A DNA stretch of 64,000 nt from Burkholderiales bacterium (GTDB lineage Bacteria > Pseudomonadota > Gammaproteobacteria > Burkholderiales > SG8-41), in assembly GCA_036262035.1 (NCBI GenBank), contig DATAJS010000020.1:1-64000 (forward strand), in the 5' to 3' direction. The notes under the pieces were generated by a model. That model was not told the DNA's origin. It searched no databases and saw only the letters and a program-made list of their open reading frames with translations. The translations under genes were made by a program, and so were the position numbers. How positions within the stretch are numbered: position 1 is the stretch's first letter; each line of letters opens with the position of its first letter. Below are positions 1 to 8,374 of this stretch, piece by piece.

Positions 1-2
1 AA

Positions 3-140
3 GACCTGATCGCGAAGATTGATTGCTTCGTGCAGCAATACAACAAACACTGCAAGCCATTCATATGGACCGCCACCGCCGACTCGATCATCCAGAAACT
101 GGAACGGCTTTGCAGGCGAATTAACGGGACGGCACACTAG
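3..140 (+). CDS. IS630-family transposase, C-terminal part (cut by window edge)
   Basis: The frame beginning at base 3 is open from the window edge to the TAG at 138-140. It reads like the end of an IS630-family DDE transposase: a KIDxFVxxYN stretch, then KPFxWTATADSI and a final helix ending LERLCRRIN. These motifs normally lie just after the last catalytic acidic residue, so only the tail is visible. Whether the element is intact to the left cannot be judged. No terminal inverted repeat was identified between its stop and the next gene at 147. Confidence 0.8.
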   Translation, partial: DLIAKIDCFVQQYNKHCKPFIWTATADSIIQKLERLCRRINGTAH

Positions 141-146
141 CGGGGT

Positions 147-560
147 CTACGCGGACGGCGGTCCGAACACCGGCAGGTTGTATTCGCCGAACTTGTCTTG
201 TCCGTCGGTCCAGCGCAGCGAAAGCACCATGCTCTCGCGCAGGTCCTCTACGGCGACGTCGACGGGATAGGAGACGAAGAGCGGTCCTTCGTCGAGCTCG
301 AGCACGATCGTCGTGTGAGGAGCAGGGTACTCGTCGAAGTATTTGCGGCGGAAGGTCGTCCACGACAGCACCTTGCCGCGGCCGCTGACCGGAGCCCACT
401 CGGCTTCCTCGGAGAGACACTTGTCGCACGTCGGCCCGGGCGGCCAGCGGAACTTGCCGCAGTCCGAGCATTTCTGCAGCCTGAGCTCTTTCTTCAGCGT
501 GTAGGTCCAGAACTGCTCGGCATACGGATCCATCGAGCGAATCGGGCGCGCCGTGGCCAT
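147..560 (-). CDS. DUF35 Zn-ribbon / OB-fold acyl-CoA-associated protein
   Basis: A 137-residue protein with an N-terminal rubredoxin-like zinc ribbon (CSDCGKFRWPPGPTCDKC, two CxxC pairs) followed by an OB-fold (GRGKVLSWTTFRRKYF). This is the DUF35 architecture. Such proteins usually form complexes with thiolase-like enzymes and help bind acyl-CoA. The gene lies downstream of a thiolase-like gene on the same strand, which supports that partnership. The start at 560 is chosen because a strong AGGAGG sits just upstream; an in-frame upstream ATG would translate repeat DNA. Confidence 0.88.
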   Translation of the reverse strand: MATARPIRSMDPYAEQFWTYTLKKELRLQKCSDCGKFRWPPGPTCDKCLSEEAEWAPVSGRGKVLSWTTFRRKYFDEYPAPHTTIVLELDEGPLFVSYPVDVAVEDLRESMVLSLRWTDGQDKFGEYNLPVFGPPSA

Positions 561-582
561 CGCTTCAGCCTCCTTTCTGTGC

Positions 583-675
583 GTCATTGCGAGGAGCGGT
601 CGCGACGAAGCAATCCCGGAGCGTCCGCTTGCGTGCGCCACGAGATCGCTTCGTCACGGCGTTCCTCGCGATGAC
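583..675. repeat. Dispersed hairpin repeat, copy 1
   Basis: This 93-bp element begins gtcattgcgaggagcg and ends with the near reverse complement (ttcctcgcgatgac), so it can fold into a long hairpin. It closely matches the element at 1897-1988, sharing the internal stretch gacgaagcaatcccggagcg. Its last base touches the stop codon of the thiolase-like gene. It resembles the palindromic intergenic repeats scattered through many bacterial genomes. A transcription-terminating role is possible but not shown. Confidence 0.8.
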
Positions 676-1874
676 TATTGCCGTGTATAGATGATGCTCT
701 TGCACTTGCCGGCGACGTCGTGCACGTACTGCGCGACCTCGGCCCCTTTCACCTGTCTTTGTCCGAGACCGCCGCGCAACTGCCGCACCAGCTCGGGCTG
801 GTGGTTCCAGCTCTGCATGTAGCTCTCGGAAAGCATGCCGCCGCTGGTGTTGCACGGCAGCTCGCCGCCGATCTCGATGCGCCCGTCCTGCACGAAAGGA
901 CCGCCCTCGCCTTCCTTGCAGAAGCCGAAGCCTTCGAGCGACGCCAGCAGGTGCACGCTGAAGCTGTCGTAGGTGGCGAAGACATCGACGTCCTTCGGCG
1001 TGAGCCCTGCCATGGGATAGACCTGCGCTGCCACACCGTGATGCGCGGTGTGATAGAAATCTTTCAGGCGCGGCCGAAGCTGAGTCGCGTCGACGTTCTC
1101 CTCGGACCAGCCGATGGCGCTCACCATCACCGGCTTGTGCTTCAGGTCCTTCGCCATGTCGGCGCGGCGCACGATGATCGCCACGCCGCCGTCGTTGATG
1201 AGGCAGTAATCGAAGAGGCGCAGCGGCTCCGCGACATACGGCGCGTTCATGTAGTCTTCGATGGTCAGCGGCTTCTGCATCACCGCGTTGGGATTCATGC
1301 ACGCGTGCTTGCGGAACGCCACCGCGATCGCGCCGAGCTGCTCCTCGGTCGTTCCGTAGAGCAGCTTGTGGCGCTGAAAGAAGAGCGCGTAGAGCGCGCC
1401 CTGCGACGTGAGCCCCCACGGCGCGTAATAGAAGTACGACGTGATGCCCCCGCCCGTCACGCGCGCCCCGCCGTAGGCGGTATTCATCGAGCGCTGGGCG
1501 TTGCCGTAGACCAGGGCCACCGTCGTGCACAGCCCGGCGTTGATGGCCATGGTCGCCTCGATGATGCACTGGGCGGCATCGCCGCTGCCGCTCCACCCCG
1601 GGTTCATGCCCCAGAGCTCGCACGCGCGCTCGCTCGATAAGGTCGGGCCGGTGCAGAGGCCGTCGATGTCGTCCTTGGTCAGCCCCGCGTCGTCGAGCGC
1701 CCGTTTCAGCGCGCGCGAGGCGAGCGTGTAATGGTCGACGCGCGCCTCGCCTTTGCCCATGGCCTTGCCGCCGGCGCCGCGATAGTCGGCGCCGTAGTCG
1801 GTCTCGCCGACCCCGACGACGGCCACGGTGTCTCTCAGCCGGCCGAGCCGGTCCTGGTCGAAGCGAACTGCCAT
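675..1874 (-). CDS. Thiolase-like (SCP-x/Ltp2 type) protein
   Basis: A 399-residue protein with the thiolase fold. Recognisable parts are an N-terminal VAVVGVGETDYG, the central AINAGLCTTVALVYGNAQ and a C-terminal GGELPCNTSGGMLSES segment. In the helix that normally carries the nucleophilic cysteine (CxSG), the aligned residues are S97-G98-D99-A100, so the acyl-accepting Cys seems to be missing. Cys-less members paired with DUF35 proteins include the steroid side-chain retro-aldolase Ltp2, so a retro-aldol or Claisen-type role is a reasonable guess. It lies between a CoA-transferase pair upstream and a DUF35 gene downstream. An AGGAGA precedes the start. Confidence 0.85.
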   Translation of the reverse strand: MAVRFDQDRLGRLRDTVAVVGVGETDYGADYRGAGGKAMGKGEARVDHYTLASRALKRALDDAGLTKDDIDGLCTGPTLSSERACELWGMNPGWSGSGDAAQCIIEATMAINAGLCTTVALVYGNAQRSMNTAYGGARVTGGGITSYFYYAPWGLTSQGALYALFFQRHKLLYGTTEEQLGAIAVAFRKHACMNPNAVMQKPLTIEDYMNAPYVAEPLRLFDYCLINDGGVAIIVRRADMAKDLKHKPVMVSAIGWSEENVDATQLRPRLKDFYHTAHHGVAAQVYPMAGLTPKDVDVFATYDSFSVHLLASLEGFGFCKEGEGGPFVQDGRIEIGGELPCNTSGGMLSESYMQSWNHQPELVRQLRGGLGQRQVKGAEVAQYVHDVAGKCKSIIYTRQ

Positions 1875-1896
1875 TTCTCAGGTTCTCCTGATGGAT

Positions 1897-1988
1897 GTCA
1901 TTGCGAGGAGCGCAGCGACGAAGCAATCCCGGAGCGTCCGATGCGTGCGCCACGAGATCGCGTCGTCGCTGGCGCTCCTCGCGATGAC
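1897..1988. repeat. Dispersed hairpin repeat, copy 2
   Basis: A 92-bp near-copy of the element at 583-675 in the same orientation. Its ends, gtcattgcgaggagcg and cgctcctcgcgatgac, are close to exact inverted repeats. It fills the gap between the CoA-transferase stop and the thiolase-like start, so the two copies bracket one gene. Confidence 0.82.
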
Positions 1989-1993
1989 CATTC

Positions 1994-3367
1994 TCAAATC
2001 ACTTCGCGTTCGCGCAGCGAGGCGATCTCCGCCGCGCTCATGCCGAGGAGCTCGCCGTACACATAGTCGTTGTGCTCGGCCAGCGTCGGCGCGCGCCCGT
2101 GCACGAATGCCGGCGTGCGCGACATCTTCACCGGATAGCCTTCGTACGGACACTCGCCGAGCTCGGGATGACCGATGATCGGGTGCATCTCGCGGTGCTG
2201 GAGCTGCGGGTCGTACTCGACGCGATCTTCGGCGCTCTGCACCACTGCGCAGATGATCCCCGCCGCCTGACACTTACGCATGATGTCGTAGCGCCGCCGC
2301 GCGCGCGTCCAGTTGCCGATGATACCGTCGAGCTCGTCCTGATTCGTCACGCGCGCCTCGACGGTCGCGAACTTGGGATCGAGTACGAGGCCCGGCTGTC
2401 CCATGACCGCGCACAACGACTCGAACTGCGCCTGAGTCTCGCATGCGATGAACACCCACCAGTTCTGGCCGTTGCGGTCCCTTCCCGCGCACCGGTAGGT
2501 GTTGTGCGGCGCCAGTGACGGGAAGATCGAGCGATTCCCCGGCGGGAAATCAGGACGCCGCGTGCGCCGGCCGTTCACCTGGTAGTCGAGCATGTAGGTG
2601 CCGACCATCGACATCGCGCCTTCGGTCACCGCGTAGTCGACATACATACCCTTTCCGGTCTTCTTCGCCTGGAGCAGGGCCTGGATCAATGCGAGGCCGC
2701 CCATCCAGCCGCCCATCACGTCGAGATAGGAGTAGCCCCAGCCGGCCGGCGGTTGGCCCGGCAAACCCGACGCGAGCGAAAGCCCCGATTGCGCCGCGGC
2801 GGTCGGTCCGAAGCTGCGATAGCCCTTCCAGTCGCCCGAGTGACCGAAGCCCGACAAGCTCATGTACACGGTGCGCGGATTGAGCGCGTGGATGCGCTCC
2901 CAGGTGAGCCCCCAGCTCGTCAGGACCTCGCCGCTGAAGTTCTCGACGACCGCGTCGCACAGGCCGATGAGGCGCTCGACGATCTTCAGGCCTTCGGGAT
3001 TTTTGGTATTGAGGCTGATCGCGAGCTTGCCGTGATGCAGCGTGTTGAAGTACGGCGCGGCATAGAGCTTCTTCTGTCCCGGGACTTCTCCGGCCGCAGC
3101 CTTCTCTTCGCGCAGCGTGTTGAACTGGGCGTCCGCGTAAACCTTCTTCGTGCCCGGCAATTCGGCCGGTTGCGGATCGTCCCTGACGATGCTCGGCACG
3201 GCGTTGTAGCGATGGTCGTCGTAGCCGCCCGCGCGCTCGACGTGTATGACTTCCGCGCCGTAATGGGTGAGCAGCCGCGGCGCCCACGGGCCGACGGTCT
3301 TCCAGGTGAAGTCGAGCACTCGGATGCCGCTGAGGACGCCGGGCCGCGCGGGAGATTTCGCGCTCAT
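1994..3367 (-). CDS. CaiB/BaiF family III CoA-transferase, Asp-containing subunit
   Basis: A 457-residue family III CoA-transferase. It shows the N-terminal GIRVLDFTWKTVGPWAPRLL and GAEVIHVER motifs and the catalytic Asp216 in YSYLDVMGG, then TGKGMYVDYA. It would move CoA between carboxylic acids through an aspartyl-CoA anhydride. Residues about 69-85 and 94-110 are two similar copies of a segment starting PGxKKxYA and ending FNTL, an internal 25-residue duplication unusual for the family. The start overlaps the stop of the upstream CoA-transferase gene as ATGA. A longer in-frame extension into that gene is ignored. The neighbour lacks the catalytic Asp, so the two may form a heteromer. Confidence 0.9.
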   Translation of the reverse strand: MSAKSPARPGVLSGIRVLDFTWKTVGPWAPRLLTHYGAEVIHVERAGGYDDHRYNAVPSIVRDDPQPAELPGTKKVYADAQFNTLREEKAAAGEVPGQKKLYAAPYFNTLHHGKLAISLNTKNPEGLKIVERLIGLCDAVVENFSGEVLTSWGLTWERIHALNPRTVYMSLSGFGHSGDWKGYRSFGPTAAAQSGLSLASGLPGQPPAGWGYSYLDVMGGWMGGLALIQALLQAKKTGKGMYVDYAVTEGAMSMVGTYMLDYQVNGRRTRRPDFPPGNRSIFPSLAPHNTYRCAGRDRNGQNWWVFIACETQAQFESLCAVMGQPGLVLDPKFATVEARVTNQDELDGIIGNWTRARRRYDIMRKCQAAGIICAVVQSAEDRVEYDPQLQHREMHPIIGHPELGECPYEGYPVKMSRTPAFVHGRAPTLAEHNDYVYGELLGMSAAEIASLREREVI

Positions 3368-4602
3368 CGTATGACTCCCGATGCCTTCAACGATGCGATG
3401 TCCCGATCGCTCAGCCCCAGGTCCTGTCGAAGCACCTGTGTCGTGTGCTCGCCGAGCCGCGGTGCCCTGCCTCGCGGCTCGATCTGCAGCGCATCGCAGG
3501 CGACCGGCCCGCGCGGATACGGAATCGTGCGGTCGATCTCGGGATGCTCGACCGGCCGCCAGTAGCCGCGCTGCTGGTAGTGCGGGATGGCGTAGTTCTC
3601 TTCGGCGGCATGCACGAGGCCCCACGAGATGCCGTAGCCCTGCGCGCGATGGAAGCACTCCTCGCCGTTGCTGGCCTTGATGAGGCGCGCGATGGCGTCA
3701 CGCACGACGTTGCCGGTTCGATACTCGGACATGCGGAACGCCTCGTCCTGGTACTTCGGGTCGTGCAGCTCGCCGGTCACGCCTTTCTCGTCCATCCATT
3801 TGATGAGGTTGTCCCACACGCGCTTACCGAAGTTCTGCATCACCGCGATCATGTACTTGCCGTCGGCGGTGGGCAGTTGCAGCGGCGGCTGGCGCCTGGG
3901 ATTGGCGTGCATGCCGGTCTGGCGATACATCGTCTGCCCGTAGTACATCCACTGCGGAACCGCGGCTTCGGTGCCGATCGCGCACGCGTCGTGGATCGAG
4001 ACGTCGATGTACTGTCCTTCGCCCGAAGTCAGCCGATCGAAGAGCGCGACGGTGATGCCGTGCAGGAGAAAAGCGCAGCCCATGTGCCACGCCTGCTTGC
4101 CCTGTCCGCCGATCGGCGTGACCGTCGGGTCGGAGTAGCCCGTGCTCGACATCTGCCCGCCGAGCGCGAGATGGGCGTGGTCGTTCATCTTGTGATCGCG
4201 CCAGGGTCCGTCCTGGCCGAAGTCGGTGAGCGAGGCGTAGATCAGCTTTGGGTTGGTGTTGACGTCGTCGTATGCGAGCCCCAGCTTGTTCAGCGTCCCC
4301 GGCGCGGTGCTCTCGAGGAAGACGTCGGCTTTGGAGAGAAGCTTTCTCAGAAGATCCTGGCCGGGCTTGCGCGTCACATCGAGCGCCACGCTCTGCTTGC
4401 CGGTGTTGTTCCACCAGTAATCGAGACAGCGATCGGGATCGGTCTTGTCGTCGACGAACGGCCCGCACCAGCGCCCGGGGCTGCCGTCGATGGGCTCGAT
4501 CTGGATGACGCGCGCGCCGCCATCGGACAGGAGCTTCCCCGCCCACTGGTTGCGGCGATCGGCAAGCTCTATCGCTGTGAGGTCTTCGTAAACCCCGCTC
4601 AT
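3364..4602 (-). CDS. CaiB/BaiF family III CoA-transferase, Asp-lacking subunit
   Basis: A 412-residue protein with family III CoA-transferase features: an N-terminal DLTAIELADRRNQWAGKLL, GGARVIQIEP and TSGEGQYIDVSIHDA. Alignment by spacing to the conserved TGxG motif puts Trp172, in QAWHMGC, where the partner has catalytic Asp216. It may therefore be non-catalytic. Heteromeric enzymes of this kind are known, for example BbsEF in toluene degradation. The four-base ATGA overlap with the downstream gene suggests translational coupling and balanced synthesis. The start at 4602 is the ATG just before the conserved N-terminus. A divergent MmgE/PrpD gene lies upstream. Confidence 0.88.
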   Translation of the reverse strand: MSGVYEDLTAIELADRRNQWAGKLLSDGGARVIQIEPIDGSPGRWCGPFVDDKTDPDRCLDYWWNNTGKQSVALDVTRKPGQDLLRKLLSKADVFLESTAPGTLNKLGLAYDDVNTNPKLIYASLTDFGQDGPWRDHKMNDHAHLALGGQMSSTGYSDPTVTPIGGQGKQAWHMGCAFLLHGITVALFDRLTSGEGQYIDVSIHDACAIGTEAAVPQWMYYGQTMYRQTGMHANPRRQPPLQLPTADGKYMIAVMQNFGKRVWDNLIKWMDEKGVTGELHDPKYQDEAFRMSEYRTGNVVRDAIARLIKASNGEECFHRAQGYGISWGLVHAAEENYAIPHYQQRGYWRPVEHPEIDRTIPYPRGPVACDALQIEPRGRAPRLGEHTTQVLRQDLGLSDRDIASLKASGVIR

Positions 4603-4730
4603 GCGCTGGCTCCGGTGTGCGAGGTTTCGGTTGGTGGAAGTCTCTCTCGCGACGGGATGATGATAGCAGCACGACGCACAACGCGACTCCGATAGAATCC
4701 TTTCAACAACACAAACCTCCGGACGCAACC
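4603..4730. promoter_or_regulatory. Divergent intergenic region
   Basis: These 128 bases separate the leftward CoA-transferase operon from the rightward MmgE/PrpD gene and must hold both promoters. A TAGAAT at 4693-4698 could be a -10 box for the rightward gene, but no good -35 box is visible. No palindromic operator was found. Confidence 0.35.
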
Positions 4731-6110
4731 GTGGCGACTAAAAAGAAGACCCCGATCTCGCCCCACATGCGCAAGCTGAGCGAGCATCTGGCGAACGCGG
4801 TCAAGAAGCCGCTCAAAAAGGAGCTCGTCGAGCGCGTGAAGCTCCACACCGTCGACACGTTCGCTGCGATGATTTCGGGCACGCGTCTGCTGCCCGGCCA
4901 ACGCGCGATCCCCTACGTCAAAGCCATCGGCGGGACGCCTGAAGCCGGCGTCGTCGGCACCCGCCTCGTCGTGTCGGCTGCGAATGCGGCGCTCGCCAAC
5001 GGCATGTTCGGCCACGCGGACGAAACCGACGACACGCATCCGCCGACGCTGACGCATCCCGGCACGAGCGTGATTCCCGCGGCGTTCGCGCTCGGCGAAC
5101 GCGACGGTTTGCCGGGTGCTTCGATCATCCGGGCGATCGCGCTGGGCTACGACATCTGCGCGCGCATGCTGCTGACGCTCAAGCCGGTCGCCTTTCTTCG
5201 ATCCGGCCATCACGCCGGTGCGACCGGGCAGCTCTTCGGCGCAGCGGCCGCCGCCGGTGCTCTGCTGAAACTGAACGCCGAAGAGATGCGTTACCTGATG
5301 GCCTACACCGGCGAGCACACCTCGGGCCTCTACGCCATGTTCCGCGACCCCGAGCACATCGAGAAAGCGTATGCGATGGGCGGCATGCCGGCGCACAACG
5401 GCGTCGCGGGCGCGCTGATGGTCGCTCACGGCTGGACTGGTGTGGAGGATGTGTTCTCCGGCCAGCGCGATTTCTTCTACACCTTCGCGCCCGAGGACGT
5501 CGACCGCAACGATCTCGTCGAAAGCCTGGGCGTCAGGCACGAGATGATGCGCGCCTCGATCAAGCGCTGGCCGACCGGAGGCCCCATACAAGGCCCGATG
5601 CAGGTGCTGCACGAGCTCATCGAGCGCCACGGCATCAAGGCCGCGCAGGTCGCGAAGGTCGTCATGCGCCTGTCCGACACCGAGCTCGACATCGTCAACG
5701 GCCGCGACATGCCGGACATCTGCCTCCAGCACCTGATCGCGCTCATGCTCGTCGACGGCAAGGTCTCGTTCAGGACCACGCACGACTACGCGCGCATGCG
5801 CGATCCGAAAATCCTCGCGGTGAGAAAGCTCGTCGAAGTGGTCGGCGAGGAATCGATGCGCGATCCGCAGCGCCGCTGGAACGCAGGCGTAGAGATCCGT
5901 CTCAAAGACGGCCGCACCCTCACGAACGAGACCAAGGCGGCCAAAGGCAGCTTCGCGAATCCGATCGAGCGGCCGGAGCTCGAAGTGAAAGCGGTCGACC
6001 TGATCGCGCCGGTGCTCGGAAAACAAAAGACCGCGGCGCTGCTTTCGGCGCTATGGAGCCTCGACAAGCTCGACAACGTGAGAAAGCTGAGGAGGCTCTA
6101 CCAGAAGTAG
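4731..6110 (+). CDS. MmgE/PrpD family protein
   Basis: A protein of about 459 residues in the family of 2-methylcitrate dehydratase and cis-aconitate decarboxylase. It has the typical N-terminal helix ending VDTFAAMISG, the conserved GHADETDDTHPPTLTHPGT region and the GCxRxMxRA-like internal domain replaced by AGEHTSGLYAMF. These enzymes act on branched hydroxy di- or tricarboxylates, but members are diverse and the substrate is unknown. GTG at 4731 is chosen; ATG at 4767 is an alternative. The longer in-frame ATG at 4617 would add an unrelated N-terminus. It is divergent from the CoA-transferase pair. Confidence 0.85.
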   Translation: MATKKKTPISPHMRKLSEHLANAVKKPLKKELVERVKLHTVDTFAAMISGTRLLPGQRAIPYVKAIGGTPEAGVVGTRLVVSAANAALANGMFGHADETDDTHPPTLTHPGTSVIPAAFALGERDGLPGASIIRAIALGYDICARMLLTLKPVAFLRSGHHAGATGQLFGAAAAAGALLKLNAEEMRYLMAYTGEHTSGLYAMFRDPEHIEKAYAMGGMPAHNGVAGALMVAHGWTGVEDVFSGQRDFFYTFAPEDVDRNDLVESLGVRHEMMRASIKRWPTGGPIQGPMQVLHELIERHGIKAAQVAKVVMRLSDTELDIVNGRDMPDICLQHLIALMLVDGKVSFRTTHDYARMRDPKILAVRKLVEVVGEESMRDPQRRWNAGVEIRLKDGRTLTNETKAAKGSFANPIERPELEVKAVDLIAPVLGKQKTAALLSALWSLDKLDNVRKLRRLYQK

Positions 6111-6135
6111 GACGCGGGCTCGGGATCGTTCCTCA

Positions 6136-6819
6136 TCACGTCGCGACAGGACGGCACGATACGGATGCGGGTTCCGTAGCCTGCGCCATCGCTCCGAGCA
6201 GCACCGGCACTTCATGTGCGCCCGCAACGGTGACTTTGCCGTTGAAGACGAAGAACGGCACGATGTCGATGCCTGCATTGCGGGCTTCGAGCTCCAGCCG
6301 TTCGACCGCCGGCACGTCGGTCGCGCTCGCCAGGTATTCAGCGACCTGGCGCCAGTCGAACCCCACCGCCGAGGCGAGGTCGGCCAGCGCCTCGTGATCG
6401 TTGAGACTGACGCCCTGCTCGAAGAACGCCCTGAACAGCGCTTCCACCATCGCATCCTGCGAGCCCTGCCGCTGCGCGCAGCCGCTGAGCCGATGGGCGT
6501 CGAGGGTGTTGGGCTGCACGGTGATGCGATCGAACTCGAACGCGACGCCCAGCCGCCGACCCAAGGCCGTCATCTGTTCCTGCTTTCGCGGATCGGGACC
6601 GGCCGGACCGTGCTTGCATTCCTGATGCTCGCGCCGCGACATGCCTTCGGGCGGAATCTCGGGGTTCAACTGGAAAGGCAGCCAGCGCACGATCGGCTCG
6701 GGTTCGCCGGCATGCTCTTCCTTCCACACATCGAGCGCGGCTTCCAGCCGGCGCTTCCCGATGTAGCACCAGGGGCAGACGAAGTCGAAAACGACGTCGA
6801 TGCGCAAGGGCTCGGTCAT
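6136..6819 (-). CDS. DsbA-family (FrnE-like) thiol oxidoreductase
   Basis: A protein of about 227 residues with a thioredoxin-fold start (IDVVFDFVCPWCYIGKRRLE) holding a CPWC active site, a central helical insert, and a C-terminal cis-Pro loop region (GIDIVPFFVFNGK). This is the cytoplasmic FrnE / 2-hydroxychromene-2-carboxylate isomerase-like branch; no signal peptide is present. FrnE-like proteins handle disulfides or polyketide and aromatic intermediates. The ATG at 6819 has a GGAG six bases upstream, so it is preferred over the ATG at 6825. It converges with the MmgE/PrpD gene. Confidence 0.88.
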   Translation of the reverse strand: MTEPLRIDVVFDFVCPWCYIGKRRLEAALDVWKEEHAGEPEPIVRWLPFQLNPEIPPEGMSRREHQECKHGPAGPDPRKQEQMTALGRRLGVAFEFDRITVQPNTLDAHRLSGCAQRQGSQDAMVEALFRAFFEQGVSLNDHEALADLASAVGFDWRQVAEYLASATDVPAVERLELEARNAGIDIVPFFVFNGKVTVAGAHEVPVLLGAMAQATEPASVSCRPVAT

Positions 6820-6950
6820 GTCCATCTCCAGTGCGTGTACGCTGCGCGCAGTTTAAAACAAAGCCCGAGCGCCTCGCTGCTCGACGTGGCAAACTGCAGC
6901 CCGGCGACACGATCTCGGCAACGCACTCCGTCAAACCAGGGAGCAGCGTC

Positions 6951-7445
6951 ATGAAAACCATCCTGTCCTGCATGTTCGCTGCATTGTCATTGGCCCCGAC
7001 ATCGCTGGTGGCGCAGAACCCGCGTCCCGCCTGCGTATTGATGGCGGCTGTCGATCTCAAGCCGCTCCTCGGAGCGGACCACGAGGCGCCGGCGCCTTAT
7101 GGCGACTCGGCCTGCGTCGCGAAGTCGAAAACGCCCGGCCGCCTGGTGCTGCTCGCCGTCATCGACAAGCCGAATGCAGAGCTGAAGAAAGACCTCGCCG
7201 CATTCAAGAAGCAGATGAGCGCACCGGAAGCCGCACAGGCAATGACGCTCGCGCCTGCCCCGGAGTTCGGCCCCGAGGCGTACTCCACTCGCGAGAAGGG
7301 CGAGCGAAGTGCGGCCGACATCACCGCGCTGAAAGGCAACAAGTCGGTCAACCTGACGCTGAACTGGTCGAAAGGCCCGATCACCGACCCGATCTTCAAG
7401 CAGCTGCGCGATCTGATGACGTCGGTCCTCGCCAGGCTACCCTGA
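6951..7445 (+). CDS. Exported protein of unknown function
   Basis: A 164-residue protein with a clear N-terminal signal peptide (MKTILSCMFAALSLAPTSLV, probable cleavage near AQNP). The mature part is small, soluble and rich in Lys and Ala, and I do not recognise a family. ATG at 6951 is chosen because it begins the signal peptide and has GGGAG upstream. The ORF is open further upstream, but that part is not peptide-like. It is 22 bases from the NHL-repeat gene on the same strand and may be co-transcribed. Confidence 0.7.
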   Translation: MKTILSCMFAALSLAPTSLVAQNPRPACVLMAAVDLKPLLGADHEAPAPYGDSACVAKSKTPGRLVLLAVIDKPNAELKKDLAAFKKQMSAPEAAQAMTLAPAPEFGPEAYSTREKGERSAADITALKGNKSVNLTLNWSKGPITDPIFKQLRDLMTSVLARLP

Positions 7446-7467
7446 GGTTTGTTATAGGAGAACCGTG

Positions 7468-8343
7468 ATGAAAGTCGGATCGAACGACTACACGTACGAG
7501 CTCGTCGAGGACTTTGCCAAGCTGCCCGAGGGCGAAAGCTTCGGCCTGATCAGCAGGCTTACGACCGATTCCAAAGGTCGGCTGTACGTGTTCCAGCGCA
7601 AGGACCCCGCCGTGCTGGTTTTCGACACGGACGGGAAATTCCTGCGTTCGTGGGGAAGCGGCGAATTCAAGCGCCCGCACGGCTTCAGGATCGTCGACGA
7701 CCTCGTTTACCTGACCGACCAGACCGATAACGTGGCGATGGTCTACACGCTCGACGGCAAGCTCGTCCGGCAGTTGGGCACGCGCGGCCAGGCTTCCGAC
7801 ACCGGCTGCGAGGACTGGCACAACCTCCCCTTGCGGGCGGCAGGGCCGTTCAACCATCCGACCGAGATCATGCCGGGACCGTCCGGCGATCTCTACGTGA
7901 CCGACGGCTATCGCAACAGCCGGGTCCATCGCTTCACCAAAGACGGCGAGCTGATCCAGTCATGGGGACAACCCGGCAAGAGCGCGCCGGGCGAGTTCCA
8001 TCTGCCTCACAGCATGGCGATCTCCCCCGACGGCACGTTGTACGTGAGCGACCGGGCGAACTCGCGCGTGCAGATCTTCACGCCGGACGGCAAGTCGATC
8101 GGCATGTGGACCGGAATGGGCGGCCCGAACGACATGGCGAGAGACGAGGACGGAATCTTCTATCTGCTGGAGCAAAAGACCGCGACGAGCGGCCCGTCGG
8201 TCAGCGTACGCGACGCCAACGGCGCGGTACTGACCCGCTGGGAGATGCCTCACGCGCACGGCATGGGCATCGATTCGGGCGGCAACATCTATGTCGGACG
8301 CACCAAGGAGCTTCGCGTCGACAAGTACGCAAGGGTGCATTGA
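7468..8343 (+). CDS. NHL-repeat beta-propeller protein
   Basis: A 291-residue protein made of repeated beta-propeller blades. Several blades show the pattern hP.g.a....G.lYVsD...sRVqhFtpdG, for example GDLYVTDGYRNSRVHRF and GTLYVSDRANSRVQIF. This matches NHL/SMP-30-type propellers, including bacterial peptidyl-alpha-hydroxyglycine-lyase-like proteins. No signal peptide is evident. ATG at 7468 has an AGGAG seven bases upstream. A cupin gene follows after 31 bases, so the pair may share a small-molecule pathway. The reaction is unknown. Confidence 0.82.
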   Translation: MKVGSNDYTYELVEDFAKLPEGESFGLISRLTTDSKGRLYVFQRKDPAVLVFDTDGKFLRSWGSGEFKRPHGFRIVDDLVYLTDQTDNVAMVYTLDGKLVRQLGTRGQASDTGCEDWHNLPLRAAGPFNHPTEIMPGPSGDLYVTDGYRNSRVHRFTKDGELIQSWGQPGKSAPGEFHLPHSMAISPDGTLYVSDRANSRVQIFTPDGKSIGMWTGMGGPNDMARDEDGIFYLLEQKTATSGPSVSVRDANGAVLTRWEMPHAHGMGIDSGGNIYVGRTKELRVDKYARVH

Positions 8344-8374
8344 AGGCTTCCGCCGTTGCCGCAGGAGGGCTGCG

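Noticed and set aside
565-1953. Long leftward ORF (462 codons) overlapping the thiolase-like gene
   Set aside because: It is Arg-rich, has no family motif, and shadows the well-supported thiolase-like gene in another frame.
4599-6026. 475-codon leftward ORF opposite the MmgE/PrpD gene
   Set aside because: Low-complexity, His/Arg/Asp-rich reading of the reverse strand; the plus-strand gene has clear family motifs.
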